Part shown: positions 8,344 to 17,128 of the stretch, one piece after another
How the letters are laid out: every line of letters begins with the position of its first letter
Numbering within the stretch: the stretch's first letter is position 1
Source: an uncultured Allomuricauda sp.
GTDB lineage: Bacteria > Bacteroidota > Bacteroidia > Flavobacteriales > Flavobacteriaceae
NCBI RefSeq assembly: GCF_947258355.1
Contig: NZ_CAMYIC010000018.1
Span: forward strand, 62,001 to 126,000
DNA: 64,000 bases
Direction of reading: 5' to 3'
Translations under genes and position numbers: made by a program
The notes under the pieces: model-generated
What the model was told of the DNA's origin: nothing
Database searches by the model: none
Seen by the model: only the letters and a program-made list of their open reading frames with translations

Positions 8344-9495
8344 ATGTATTTTCTCGAAACCGCCATTTTACTTTTTATAGGGTCTTTTTTATTGACCTAT
8401 CTGACGATTCCCAGAATAATAGGGGTCGTTGAATATAAAAGGCTGATGGATGATCCAAATCATCGAAGCTCTCATAAGTCAAAAACACCCACTTTAGGTG
8501 GAATAGCTTTTTTTTACTGCCTGGTTTTCACCTTGTTTTTTATAAAAGGTAGAGCGGAACATTTAGAATACATTTACATTATACCCGGACTTACGATCTT
8601 GTTCATAGTGGGACTAAAAGATGACTTGGTTGTTCTTTCGCCAGTATCTAAGTTAATAGCGCAAATATTGGCAATCAGTTTTGTTTTGGTCAATGATAGT
8701 TTTGGCATTGAGTCTCTCAATGGGTTTTTGAATATTTATGAGATACCGTATTACCTTTATTTAGTGATAGGAGGGTTTTTAATGCTTACCATTATCAATT
8801 CATATAACTTGATCGATGGTATTGATGGTTTGGCATCGATAGTAGGTATTGTAATAATGGTAATTTATACAACGATTTTTTATTTGTCACAAGAATATTT
8901 TTTTGCACTAATCGCCATTACCATGAATGCCTGTTTAATGGCATTTTTTGGGTTTAACGTTTCCTCCAACAAAAAAATATTCATGGGAGATACAGGTTCT
9001 TTAATAATTGGGTTTGTTATTAGTATTCTGACATTAAAATTTTTAGCGCTTGAACCTACAGCTTATGGAGAATTACCATTTTTATTAGAAAACGCTCCGT
9101 TAATCGCCATCAGTATTTTGATTGTCCCATTATTCGATACAGCACGGGTGTTTACCATTAGGATTGCCAATAAAAAGGGGCCATTTTCTCCAGACCGTAA
9201 TCATATTCATCATATCCTGATAGATTTTTGGGGCCTCTCCCATAAACAAGCTAGCTTTATCATAGGGTGTTTCAATATTATTTTTGTTGTCCTATTTATT
9301 ATTCTAGGTAGTAAGGCAAAAAACACAGGAATGGTGATTATGCTGGTAAGCGTTGTTATTTTTTTGGCGTTTATATTTTTTAGGTACAATTATAACTTTA
9401 CCACACTTAAACAAAAAATATTATTGCGCAGAAAAATAGACGCCATTAAAGGGAAAAAAGAATCTTCTCCAAAAAAGAAGAAAGAGAAAAAATGA
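8344..9495 (+). CDS. Undecaprenyl-phosphate N-acetylglucosamine-1-phosphate transferase (MraY/WecA family)
   Basis: This 383-residue integral membrane enzyme has about ten to eleven helices. It would start glycan assembly by transferring a HexNAc-1-phosphate to undecaprenyl phosphate. Family motifs in order are [29 protein letters not shown] (Asp pair for Mg2+), [22 protein letters not shown] and the loop DRNHIHHIL. The C-terminus is a Lys-rich cytoplasmic tail. It lies 13 bases after the WecG-type gene and overlaps the next gene by four bases. Confidence 0.9.
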   Translation: MYFLETAILLFIGSFLLTYLTIPRIIGVVEYKRLMDDPNHRSSHKSKTPTLGGIAFFYCLVFTLFFIKGRAEHLEYIYIIPGLTILFIVGLKDDLVVLSPVSKLIAQILAISFVLVNDSFGIESLNGFLNIYEIPYYLYLVIGGFLMLTIINSYNLIDGIDGLASIVGIVIMVIYTTIFYLSQEYFFALIAITMNACLMAFFGFNVSSNKKIFMGDTGSLIIGFVISILTLKFLALEPTAYGELPFLLENAPLIAISILIVPLFDTARVFTIRIANKKGPFSPDRNHIHHILIDFWGLSHKQASFIIGCFNIIFVVLFIILGSKAKNTGMVIMLVSVVIFLAFIFFRYNYNFTTLKQKILLRRKIDAIKGKKESSPKKKKEKK

Positions 9496-10469
9496 AAAAA
9501 ACACTCATTACCGGAGCAGCTGGATTTTTAGGATCTCACCTTTGTGACAGGTTTATAGCCGAGGGACACCACGTCATAGGAATGGATAACCTGATTACCG
9601 GGGATATCAAAAACATTGAGCACCTGTTCCACCTAAAACGGTTCGAGTTCTTTCATCACGATGTCACCAAGTTTGTCCATGTTCCAGGTAAAATGGATTA
9701 TGTGCTTCACTTTGCCTCCCCCGCAAGTCCTATTGATTATTTAAAAATCCCGATTGAGACGCTTAAAGTTGGCTCATTGGGTACGCTCAACTTGTTGGGG
9801 CTCGCCAGAGACCATGGAGCACGAATTTTAGTGGCGTCGACTTCAGAGGTATATGGAGATCCTTTGGTGCACCCCCAAAATGAAGATTATTTCGGGAATG
9901 TGAGTCCCATCGGTCCAAGAGGAGTTTACGATGAAGCCAAGCGTTTTATGGAATCTATCACCATGGCGTACCATAGACATCACGGTTTGGACACGCGAAT
10001 CGTTCGAATATTTAATACCTACGGTTCTCGAATGCGACTGAACGATGGCCGTGTGGTCCCTGCTTTTATGGGTCAGGCACTTCGTGGGGAGGATTTGACC
10101 GTTTTTGGAGATGGCTCACAATCTCGCTCCTTCACCTATATCGATGACCAAATAGAGGGCATCTACCGACTTCTGATGAGCGATTATGTGGAGCCTGTCA
10201 ACATTGGAAACCCTGATGAAACTACCATTCTCGAATTCGCAGAAGAAATCATCAAGCTAACGGGAACCGACCAAAAGATAGTATTCAAACCACTTCCCCA
10301 GGACGACCCGATGCAACGACAACCCGATATTTCTAGAGCTAAGGAAATTCTGGATTGGGAACCCAAGGTCCATCGCTCCGAAGGTCTGAAAAAGGTGTTC
10401 GGGTATTTTAAATCACTTCCGCACGACCAATTATGGGAGTCGCATAGAGATTTCTCGCCAAATCTTTAG
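9492..10469 (+). CDS. UDP-glucuronate decarboxylase (UDP-xylose synthase), SDR family
   Basis: This 325-residue extended short-chain dehydrogenase would convert UDP-glucuronate to UDP-xylose. It has the NAD-binding [10 protein letters not shown] at residues 8-17, [13 protein letters not shown], the catalytic STSEVYGDP with YDEAKRF (Tyr and Lys), and [10 protein letters not shown] with [14 protein letters not shown]. These phrases are specific to UXS rather than to epimerases. It overlaps the upstream gene by four bases (ATGA). Codon choice is less AT-rich than in the preceding genes, which may mean it has a different history. Confidence 0.92.
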   Translation: MKKTLITGAAGFLGSHLCDRFIAEGHHVIGMDNLITGDIKNIEHLFHLKRFEFFHHDVTKFVHVPGKMDYVLHFASPASPIDYLKIPIETLKVGSLGTLNLLGLARDHGARILVASTSEVYGDPLVHPQNEDYFGNVSPIGPRGVYDEAKRFMESITMAYHRHHGLDTRIVRIFNTYGSRMRLNDGRVVPAFMGQALRGEDLTVFGDGSQSRSFTYIDDQIEGIYRLLMSDYVEPVNIGNPDETTILEFAEEIIKLTGTDQKIVFKPLPQDDPMQRQPDISRAKEILDWEPKVHRSEGLKKVFGYFKSLPHDQLWESHRDFSPNL

Positions 10470-10512
10470 ACCAAATTCCCATCAAAACGTATTTTTACCA
10501 AAACTTTCATCC

Positions 10513-11784
10513 ATGAATATCCTGGTCTTGGGAGCTGGCGGTCGTGAACATGCCATTTCCCTGAAAATTTCACAAAGCCCTAAAACATCCAAGTTATTTG
10601 TAGCACCTGGCAATGCAGGAACTTCACAAATAGCTACCAATATTGAGGTTGGGGTAAACGATTTTGAAGCCATCAAAAAATTGGTGTTAAAAGAAAACAT
10701 CGATTTAGTGGTTGTTGGACCAGAAGACCCCTTGGTAAATGGAGTGCACGATTTTTTCCTGAATGATGCCGATCTCAAATCAATTCCTGTAATCGGTCCC
10801 GAAAAAGCCGCTGCCGAACTTGAAGGAAGCAAGGAATTTGCCAAAGAGTTTATGATGAGGCACAATATTCCGACAGCGGCCTATCAAAGTTTTACCAGTG
10901 AAACATTGGGAGAAGGATATGACTTTTTGGAAACCTTGAAGCCTCCTTATGTATTAAAGGCCGATGGACTTGCAGCTGGAAAAGGTGTGTTGATTCTTCA
11001 AGATATCCAAGAAGCCAAGGATGAGCTTAAATCCATGTTGGTAGATTCCAAATTCGGAAATGCAAGTGCTACGGTGGTGATTGAAGAGTTCTTGGATGGG
11101 ATTGAACTGAGCTGTTTTGTACTAACTGATGGAACCAACTATAAGATTCTGCCAACGGCGAAAGATTATAAACGAATAGGAGAAGGAGATACTGGACTTA
11201 ATACAGGTGGCATGGGGGCTATTTCACCGGTCCCTTTCGCAGATTCAGTGTTCATGGACAAGATAGAGAGCCAAATTGTGAAGCCGACCGTAGACGGCCT
11301 TAAAAAGGACAATCTACCATATGTTGGTTTCATCTTCATTGGTTTGATCAAGGTAGGGGACGAACCTAAAGTTATCGAGTACAATGTCCGTATGGGAGAT
11401 CCCGAAACGGAAGTTGTTATGCCAAGGCTAAAAAGTGATTTAGTTGAGGTGTTGCTCGCGATGGCCAATGGAACTTTGGACCAAGTAGACCTTCAAATTG
11501 ATGAAAGGGCGGCAACAACGGTTATGGCAGTATCAGGTGGTTATCCAGAGGCCTATGAAAAAGGCAAGGAAATCACAGGAACGGACAATATTGAGGATTC
11601 TATTGTTTTTCACGCGGGCACTAAACTGTCAGACGGGAAAGTGGTCACCAACGGAGGGCGCGTACTAGCTGTTACTTCCTTTGGAACAGACTTTAAGGAA
11701 GCACTGAAAACATCCTATCAAAACATGGAAAAGCTCCATTTTGATGGAATGTATTATCGAAAAGATTTAGGATTCGATCTATAG
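10513..11784 (+). CDS. purD: Phosphoribosylamine--glycine ligase
   Basis: A 423-residue ATP-grasp enzyme of purine synthesis that makes glycinamide ribonucleotide from phosphoribosylamine, glycine and ATP. The N-terminal domain starts MNILVLGAGGREHAIS, and VVGPEDPLVNG follows. The ATP-grasp core has KADGLAAGKGV, TGGMGAISP and EYNVRMGDPETEVVMPRL. The length is normal for the family. It starts a new unit 43 bases after the polysaccharide locus and runs convergently into the DUF6341 gene, with a six-base overlap of the 3' ends. Confidence 0.97.
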   Translation: MNILVLGAGGREHAISLKISQSPKTSKLFVAPGNAGTSQIATNIEVGVNDFEAIKKLVLKENIDLVVVGPEDPLVNGVHDFFLNDADLKSIPVIGPEKAAAELEGSKEFAKEFMMRHNIPTAAYQSFTSETLGEGYDFLETLKPPYVLKADGLAAGKGVLILQDIQEAKDELKSMLVDSKFGNASATVVIEEFLDGIELSCFVLTDGTNYKILPTAKDYKRIGEGDTGLNTGGMGAISPVPFADSVFMDKIESQIVKPTVDGLKKDNLPYVGFIFIGLIKVGDEPKVIEYNVRMGDPETEVVMPRLKSDLVEVLLAMANGTLDQVDLQIDERAATTVMAVSGGYPEAYEKGKEITGTDNIEDSIVFHAGTKLSDGKVVTNGGRVLAVTSFGTDFKEALKTSYQNMEKLHFDGMYYRKDLGFDL

Positions 11785-12000
11785 GTAAGAGTGGGAGCTA
11801 ACGCTCTTATCCTCCTCACCACTATCGTTGAAAATTTTTAACTGTCCCATCCAGTAAACAGCAGCTATTAAACCAATAACAAAGAAAATCCAGTTAATGG
11901 TGTTAGAACCCCACCAGCTTTGCATAAAGCGGAAAAAATCGTAGGGTGCAAAAAGGTAGTTTACAAATAAGTCCTCTATACCGTAAAAAAACTTGCTCAT
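11779..12000 (-). CDS. DUF6341-type small membrane protein
   Basis: A 73-residue protein with one strong membrane helix (INWIFFVIGLIAAVYWMG) after an amphipathic, Trp/Phe-rich N-terminal part (VNYLFAPYDFFRFMQSWWG). It resembles the small flavobacterial family DUF6341 that usually sits by DUF6427 genes. Function is unknown. It is divergent from the DUF6427 gene, with 39 bases between starts and a good promoter on its strand at 12020-12049. Confidence 0.75.
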   Translation of the reverse strand: MSKFFYGIEDLFVNYLFAPYDFFRFMQSWWGSNTINWIFFVIGLIAAVYWMGQLKIFNDSGEEDKSVSSHSYL

Positions 12001-12019
12001 GTTGGCTATATTTACTTTA

Positions 12020-12049
12020 CAAAAGTAGCAAAAGATAGGATGATTTCAA
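12020..12049 (-). promoter_or_regulatory. Promoter of the DUF6341 gene
   Basis: Read on the minus strand, TTG (12047-12049) is followed after 19 bases by TACTTTTG (12020-12027), a full match to TAnnTTTG. It is 20 bases upstream of the ATG at 12000. The -33 box overlaps the first codons of the divergent gene. Confidence 0.6.
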
Positions 12050-12969
12050 GCTTTTTCGGAAAAACTAAACCCATAAACTACATTGTCCTCGCCATCTTTC
12101 TGTTTCTTTTTTACTTTACCAATGTTTTTCTACAGCTTGGTGAACAAAGAATCAATCAGGTTATTCCCTTGAAACTGTTATTGTTCGTAGCGCTATTGCT
12201 ATCCGTATTTATAATTAATCTGATTGTTAGGACAGAAAAGGCAACGGAATCGAACTCCTACACCATGGTCTTTTTTGTACTGTTGGTCGTGGCTTTTTCA
12301 GATGAATTGGTCCTTCAAAATGTGATTTTTGCCAATTTTTTTCTGCTCTTGGCTTTCTGGAGGATATTGTCCATCAAATCCATACGAAATGTAAAGCACA
12401 AGATTTTTGATGCCTCTTTATTGATTTCCATTGCCAGTTTGTTCTACGATTGGGCCCTTGCATATATGCTTCTTGTTTTTTTTGTAATTGGAGTGTATGA
12501 CCGTAAGACTTTTAAAAATTGGCTTGTTCCTCTTTTGGGAATGAGTACCATATTCATACTTGCATTCACTGTTTTGAAATTAAAAGACTCTTTGGGTTTT
12601 TTTGAGGAGCACTATCAGTTTTCTTTGGGGCTTTTCACGAATAAGTCATTCTTTCAGGTGCTGAATATCAAGACTTTGATTTATTTGATACTTTCAATTA
12701 TTGTCTCCACTATGGTTTTTGTCCGGTTGCGGAGTGTTAGCGGTGGCAAATTACTGTTGCTTCGGCTTGTATTTTTCATATTTGTATTGTCAACGGGCAT
12801 AATTCTTTTTACGCCAGCCGATGGCTCTCCGGTATTACTGAGTTTTTTCCCCGCATCGGTTTTTCTGACCAACTATTTTGAGGGTATTAAAAGGAGGAAG
12901 CTTCAAGAACTGATTTTAATCAGCTGTTTGTTATTGGCCTGCTCTCTTTTTGCCCTACATCTTAACTAG
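12040..12969 (+). CDS. DUF6427-type integral membrane protein
   Basis: A 309-residue protein with about eight to ten predicted membrane helices and short loops. It begins MISSFFGKTKPINYIVLAIF and has few charged residues outside turns. I recognise it as the flavobacterial DUF6427 family, which has no known function. The ATG at 12040 is 39 bases from the divergent DUF6341 start. It ends 16 bases before the -7 box of the next gene. Confidence 0.78.
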   Translation: MISSFFGKTKPINYIVLAIFLFLFYFTNVFLQLGEQRINQVIPLKLLLFVALLLSVFIINLIVRTEKATESNSYTMVFFVLLVVAFSDELVLQNVIFANFFLLLAFWRILSIKSIRNVKHKIFDASLLISIASLFYDWALAYMLLVFFVIGVYDRKTFKNWLVPLLGMSTIFILAFTVLKLKDSLGFFEEHYQFSLGLFTNKSFFQVLNIKTLIYLILSIIVSTMVFVRLRSVSGGKLLLLRLVFFIFVLSTGIILFTPADGSPVLLSFFPASVFLTNYFEGIKRRKLQELILISCLLLACSLFALHLN

Positions 12970-12985
12970 ATACGGCATAAAGCAA

Positions 12986-12993
12986 TATCTTTG
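12986..12993 (+). promoter_or_regulatory. -7 promoter box of the DUF4254 gene
   Basis: TATCTTTG is an exact TAnnTTTG match 19 bases upstream of ATG 13012. It overlaps a TTG at 12991 that could otherwise be taken as the start, so it helps place the start downstream. No clear TTTG box is seen at the expected -33 distance. Confidence 0.5.
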
Positions 12994-13011
12994 AACAAAT
13001 TTATATTAGCT

Positions 13012-13617
13012 ATGTTCAGCGATTTTGCCTTCAAGATATTTCAGGAAAGTATAGATACTTATCACGTAAAGGATGATGTGTCTCAAGAATTCACCAATCC
13101 TTACCCAAAAGATAAAGTGGAGCATTTGCTCTATAGAAAAAACTGGATAGATACCGTGCAGTGGCATTATGAAGACATAATCCGTGACCCGAATATTGAC
13201 CCTGTAGCCGCCTTGGAACTCAAACGCAAAATCGATGCCAGCAACCAAGACCGTACGGATTTGGTAGAGTACATCGATAGTTACTTTTTAAACAAATACC
13301 AATCGGTACAAGTAAAAGATGATGCCACGATCAATACAGAAAGTCCTGCCTGGGCCATCGACCGGTTGTCTATATTGGCGTTGAAAATCTATCATATGCA
13401 AGAAGAAGTGAACCGAACGGATGCGTCACCGGAGCATATCCAAAAATGCAGTGAAAAACTATCCGTGCTCTTGGAGCAGAAAAAAGATCTTTCCTCCGCG
13501 ATAGATCAATTGTTGGCCGATATTGAGGCGGGAGACAAGTACATGAAAGTCTACAAGCAGATGAAAATGTACAACGACGACGAACTAAACCCGGTACTGC
13601 GTGGACAAAAAGGGTAA
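13012..13617 (+). CDS. DUF4254 domain protein
   Basis: A 201-residue soluble, helix-rich protein starting MFSDFAFKIFQESIDTYH. It contains NWIDTVQWHYEDIIRDPNID and later LSILALKIYHMQEEVNR, the pattern of the DUF4254 family found beside heptosyltransferase-like genes. Biochemical role is unknown. Start at 13012 is chosen because an upstream TTG (12991) lies in the -7 promoter box. The last 17 bases overlap the family-9 glycosyltransferase gene, which suggests a link to lipopolysaccharide core synthesis. Confidence 0.83.
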   Translation: MFSDFAFKIFQESIDTYHVKDDVSQEFTNPYPKDKVEHLLYRKNWIDTVQWHYEDIIRDPNIDPVAALELKRKIDASNQDRTDLVEYIDSYFLNKYQSVQVKDDATINTESPAWAIDRLSILALKIYHMQEEVNRTDASPEHIQKCSEKLSVLLEQKKDLSSAIDQLLADIEAGDKYMKVYKQMKMYNDDELNPVLRGQKG

Positions 13618-14650
13618 ACATACCCATATTTTGGTCATTCGTCTATCGGCCATGGGCGATGTGGCGATGACGGTTCCCGTAATTCGCGCCCTAACCCGAC
13701 AATATCCAGAGGTACAGCTTACCGTTCTTACCAAAAAACCTTTCACGCCCATTTTTGATGGGTTGGAGAATGTAAAGGTAAAGGAAGCCGATGTTAAAAA
13801 TAGTCATAAGGGCATGGTTGGGCTTTGGCGGTTGTACAAGGAGCTCAAATCCTTAAAAATCGATGCGGTTGCAGATCTCCATAATGTGCTTCGAAGCCGT
13901 ATATTACAAAAGTATTTTGCATTGGCTCGGGTTCCATTTGTTCAACTGGACAAGGGGCGCAAGGAGAAAAAAGCACTTACTAGGCCCAAAAACAAAATAT
14001 TCCATCAATTAAAGACGACCCACAAACGTTATGCAGATGTTTTTGCTGAACTGGGTTTTGCTATTGATCTGACTACTACGGAACCTTTGAACCGAATTCA
14101 ACTTTCCGAAAAAGTATTGGATTTGGTACGACAGGATACCAAAAAATGGGTGGGTATTGCTCCTTTTGCTGCCCACGAAGGCAAAATGTATCCGTTGGAA
14201 TTCACCAAGATGATAATTGAACAACTTAATAATACCGACAGGTATAAAATACTGCTTTTTGGTGGTGGTGTCAAGGAAGTCGAAGTGTTGGAAAAAATAG
14301 CAGATGACTACGAAAATGCCCTATGCATGGCAGGTAAACTAAATCTATCCGAAGAACTGCAACTGATTTCCAATTTGGATGTAATGCTGTCCATGGACAG
14401 TGGTAATGCGCACATGGCCGCCAATTATGGAATTCCTGTAGTGACACTTTGGGGGGTTACCCATCCGTATGCTGGATTCTATCCCTTTGGTCAGCCTATG
14501 GAAAATGCACTCATGGCGGACCGCGAGGCCTATCCCCTGATTCCGACCTCGGTGTACGGCAACAAAGTACCCCATGGGTATGAAAATGCCATGAAAACCA
14601 TTACGCCTAAGGAAGTATTAAATAAGTTATTGAAGGTTTTGGAGGCGTAG
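13601..14650 (+). CDS. Glycosyltransferase family 9 protein (heptosyltransferase-like)
   Basis: This 349-residue GT-B enzyme opens with HILVIRLSAMGDVAMTVPVI and has ADLHNVLRSRIL, KWVGIAPFAAHEGKMYPLE, LLFGGGVKEVEVL and the donor-site segment DVMLSMDSGNAHMAANYG. It would add a heptose or similar sugar to the lipid A core. The start is GTG at 13601, inside the end of the DUF4254 gene. No other in-frame start gives the complete first beta-strand. Confidence 0.9.
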   Translation: MDKKGKHTHILVIRLSAMGDVAMTVPVIRALTRQYPEVQLTVLTKKPFTPIFDGLENVKVKEADVKNSHKGMVGLWRLYKELKSLKIDAVADLHNVLRSRILQKYFALARVPFVQLDKGRKEKKALTRPKNKIFHQLKTTHKRYADVFAELGFAIDLTTTEPLNRIQLSEKVLDLVRQDTKKWVGIAPFAAHEGKMYPLEFTKMIIEQLNNTDRYKILLFGGGVKEVEVLEKIADDYENALCMAGKLNLSEELQLISNLDVMLSMDSGNAHMAANYGIPVVTLWGVTHPYAGFYPFGQPMENALMADREAYPLIPTSVYGNKVPHGYENAMKTITPKEVLNKLLKVLEA

Positions 14651-14834
14651 GACAATACAGGAAGTAAGGTCTTTTTTTATAGTCTTAATATTCTTCATAA
14701 ACCTAAGCCACAATAATCTATCAATTGAAAAGGTATACACATAAATTAATATTCATGGTTGATTAGTTTCGTCAGTATTTATTGTCAGGTAATTCGGAAA
14801 TTCACTTTGCAAAAACTATTGATTAATAAAACAG

Positions 14835-15440
14835 ATGAAGCATTTTGTTATACTGTTGATAGCTTTAACAGTGGTAAGAATATCTAATGCTCAATTTTAC
14901 GAAAACAATGGAATCTATTTGTCAAGTGAAATAAACACTGGTAATTATACTATTGGAATAGATTTTAACCTTAATTACACCTACAAAGAGAAATATTCTT
15001 TTAAGTTGGGTTATTTGGCGAATTTAAGTAAACCTGAGTCTAAGCCGGAAGATTATATTCCAGGTATAGAAAAGGTATTGAGTTTCGGACTTTTTGGCCC
15101 CTTTGATGAAATTGTAAATTATCAAATGGGACTTGGGAAGATTTATAAATTGAATGACGCAGGAAAAGCTAGGTTAAACTTATCATTGGGTTTTGCTTAT
15201 TCCAAAATTAGAAACATTATTTCTTGGCAAAAAAGGAATACTTTATTATTAACCAGTAATTATGCCATAAACTATCGGAGTTACAATACGGGCAGTCTGA
15301 TTATAAATCCAAAATTAGAATTTCCAATAGTTGGTTTTTATGGGTTGACAGTTTCGCCAATTTTAGTGATTAATAAATATGAAACCTATTTCGGTATAGG
15401 TGTGGGTCAAATCATTGGCATAATAAAAAAGAAAAATTAG
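14835..15440 (+). CDS. Hypothetical secreted protein, likely small outer-membrane beta-barrel
   Basis: This 201-residue protein has a signal peptide (MKHFVILLIALTVVRISNA, then Gln). Alternating hydrophobic strands rich in Tyr and Gly follow, such as GIYLSSEINTGNYTIGIDFNLNY and GLGKIYKLNDAGKARLNLSLGFAYS. This looks like a small outer-membrane barrel, but I do not recognise the family. A weak promoter (TTG at 14782, TCACTTTG at 14802-14809, 17-base spacing) precedes it. It is AT-richer than its neighbours and may be a recent arrival. Confidence 0.65.
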   Translation: MKHFVILLIALTVVRISNAQFYENNGIYLSSEINTGNYTIGIDFNLNYTYKEKYSFKLGYLANLSKPESKPEDYIPGIEKVLSFGLFGPFDEIVNYQMGLGKIYKLNDAGKARLNLSLGFAYSKIRNIISWQKRNTLLLTSNYAINYRSYNTGSLIINPKLEFPIVGFYGLTVSPILVINKYETYFGIGVGQIIGIIKKKN

Positions 15441-15459
15441 GATACCCACTTTTCATAAA

Positions 15460-16548
15460 TCAAGCCACCGTTCCCTGACAACTACTGCCCGCCCCCGCGG
15501 TGCATCCATAGCAATGTTGCGAAATTACAATGTCTCGGTTGTTCAGTACATCGTTATTGAAATCCTTGATGTGTTTTACCTTGCTCGCCACTTTTAAGTC
15601 CAACATTTGGTTAAAATCGCAATCGTACAACCACCCGTCCCAACTTACGGAAATGGTATTGGTGCACATTACATTTTCCACTGCAGCAGGATTGTATGCC
15701 TCCACCAAAGAGTACATATAATCCTCATAATTGTCCGAAGCGATGAGGTAGTCCAAGAACCGCGAGATCGGTAAATTGGTTATGGCAAAAAGGTTGTGGA
15801 AGTCAATATCGAAATCCTCTTTCAATGCCTTTTTAAAATCGTGCTCCATAGCAGCTTGGTCAGCAGGCAAAAATGCTCCTGATGGATTGTATACTAAATC
15901 CAAACATAAATCGCTGTCCGGCATTCCGTAACCCACCTCGTTCAGCATTTGCAATGCTTTTATGGATTTATCGAAAACACCATCGCCTCGTTGCTTGTCG
16001 GTTTTGCCTCGGGTGTAATGCGGCATGGACGATACCACATGCACATTGTGATTTTTAAAGAACTCGGGCAGATCGTGATACTTTTTATTGGCCAAAATAA
16101 TGGTGAGGTTGGAACGCACTATAAAATCTTGGATGCCCGCTTTGGAAGCTTCTTCCACAAACCACCTAAAATCAGGGTTCATTTCTGGGGCCCCACCGGT
16201 AAGATCTAGTGTATGCGCTCCGGTATTTCGGATAACCTCCAGGCATTCCTCCATGGTTTCCCGTGTCATGATCTCCTTTCGATCAGGTCCTGCATCTACA
16301 TGGCAGTGCCCACAGACTTGGTTGCACATATAGCCTACATTGATCTGTAGCACTTCCAGTGTTTTGGGCCGTAGTGGAAATTGTCCTGTTTCTGCAATTT
16401 TATCCTTGAAATAGGGAAGTTCACCATCTGCAAACAGCTCACCATTTAAGATTTCCATTTGCGTTTGGGTGCTGGCAAGGGCATCTTCCCGTGCTTTTAG
16501 GGATTTTTTAGCTGCTTTTTTTATGTCTGTGAGAATACTTTGCGCCAT
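15460..16548 (-). CDS. arsS: Arsenosugar biosynthesis-type radical SAM protein (ArsS family)
   Basis: A 362-residue radical SAM enzyme. The cluster-binding motif is C-x3-C-x2-C (CNQVCGHC, Cys75/79/82), followed by HTLDLTGGAPEMNP. The C-terminal part is of the DUF3641/SPASM-like type, with CTNTISVSWDGWLYDCDFNQ and the final CYGCTAGAGSSCQG. This is the ArsS pattern proposed to form the 5'-deoxyadenosyl-arsenic bond in arsenosugars. It is transcribed after the small AhpD-like gene with a 10-base gap. No ArsM methyltransferase is in the window, so the product is unproven. Confidence 0.88.
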   Translation of the reverse strand: MAQSILTDIKKAAKKSLKAREDALASTQTQMEILNGELFADGELPYFKDKIAETGQFPLRPKTLEVLQINVGYMCNQVCGHCHVDAGPDRKEIMTRETMEECLEVIRNTGAHTLDLTGGAPEMNPDFRWFVEEASKAGIQDFIVRSNLTIILANKKYHDLPEFFKNHNVHVVSSMPHYTRGKTDKQRGDGVFDKSIKALQMLNEVGYGMPDSDLCLDLVYNPSGAFLPADQAAMEHDFKKALKEDFDIDFHNLFAITNLPISRFLDYLIASDNYEDYMYSLVEAYNPAAVENVMCTNTISVSWDGWLYDCDFNQMLDLKVASKVKHIKDFNNDVLNNRDIVISQHCYGCTAGAGSSCQGTVA

Positions 16549-16558
16549 TAAAACCGGT

Positions 16559-16894
16559 TTACATGGAGAGTTTGTCGTACTTGTTCATCATCTGCACACC
16601 ATGGACTAAGGTAGCCCCGCTTTCTATGGCGGCCCCCGCATGTACGGCTTCCATCATTTCTTCTTTGGTAATTCCTCGCTGTAGGCCATCTTTGGTATAG
16701 GCATCTATGCAATAGGGGCATTTTACAACGTGCGATACGGCCAGGGCAATCAAAGATTTTTCCCGAGCGCTCAACGCCCCCTCTTCAAACACCTTTCCGT
16801 AGTAATCAAAAAACTTATTGCCCAATTCTTCGCTCCATTCGGTAATCTTACCAAATTTTCTCAAGTCTGCTGGGTCGTAATATGATTTGGCCAT
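16559..16894 (-). CDS. Arsenosugar-associated AhpD/carboxymuconolactone-decarboxylase-like protein
   Basis: A 111-residue all-helical protein with the AhpD-type redox motif CPYC (Cys59 and Cys62) in HVVKCPYCIDAYTKDGLQRG and the following EEMMEAVHAGAAIESGATLVHG. Small proteins of this kind are regularly placed beside ArsS and are described as peroxidase-like. It is the first gene of a two-gene minus-strand unit. A 234-base intergenic region separates it from the divergent patatin gene. Confidence 0.85.
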   Translation of the reverse strand: MAKSYYDPADLRKFGKITEWSEELGNKFFDYYGKVFEEGALSAREKSLIALAVSHVVKCPYCIDAYTKDGLQRGITKEEMMEAVHAGAAIESGATLVHGVQMMNKYDKLSM

Positions 16895-17100
16895 GTTTCT
16901 TTATTTAATGTTCTTCCTAAACATACAACAAATATCACTATTCATTTTGGTCGTAAGCCCATCTGAAATATTACAATTTCTTATGATCAAGTATACATTT
17001 AACCATAAAGCTTTTGCCTAGATTTGAAAATCAGTTGTTTACACAATGAAGAAAAGAAATAAAATTAGAATTGAATCAATGAAGAAATCCATCAATGGAT

Positions 17101-17108
17101 TACATTTG
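17101..17108 (+). promoter_or_regulatory. Possible -7 promoter box of the patatin gene
   Basis: TACATTTG matches TAnnTTTG exactly and lies 20 bases before the ATG at 17129. The nearest TTG upstream is 27 bases away, longer than usual. The rest of the 234-base region between the divergent genes (16895-17128) shows no other structure I can support. Confidence 0.4.
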
Positions 17109-17128
17109 CTCTCATAGAAACAATAAAA

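Noticed and set aside
12991..13011. TTG start for the DUF4254 gene
   Set aside because: It lies inside the TATCTTTG promoter box, so it could not be in the message.
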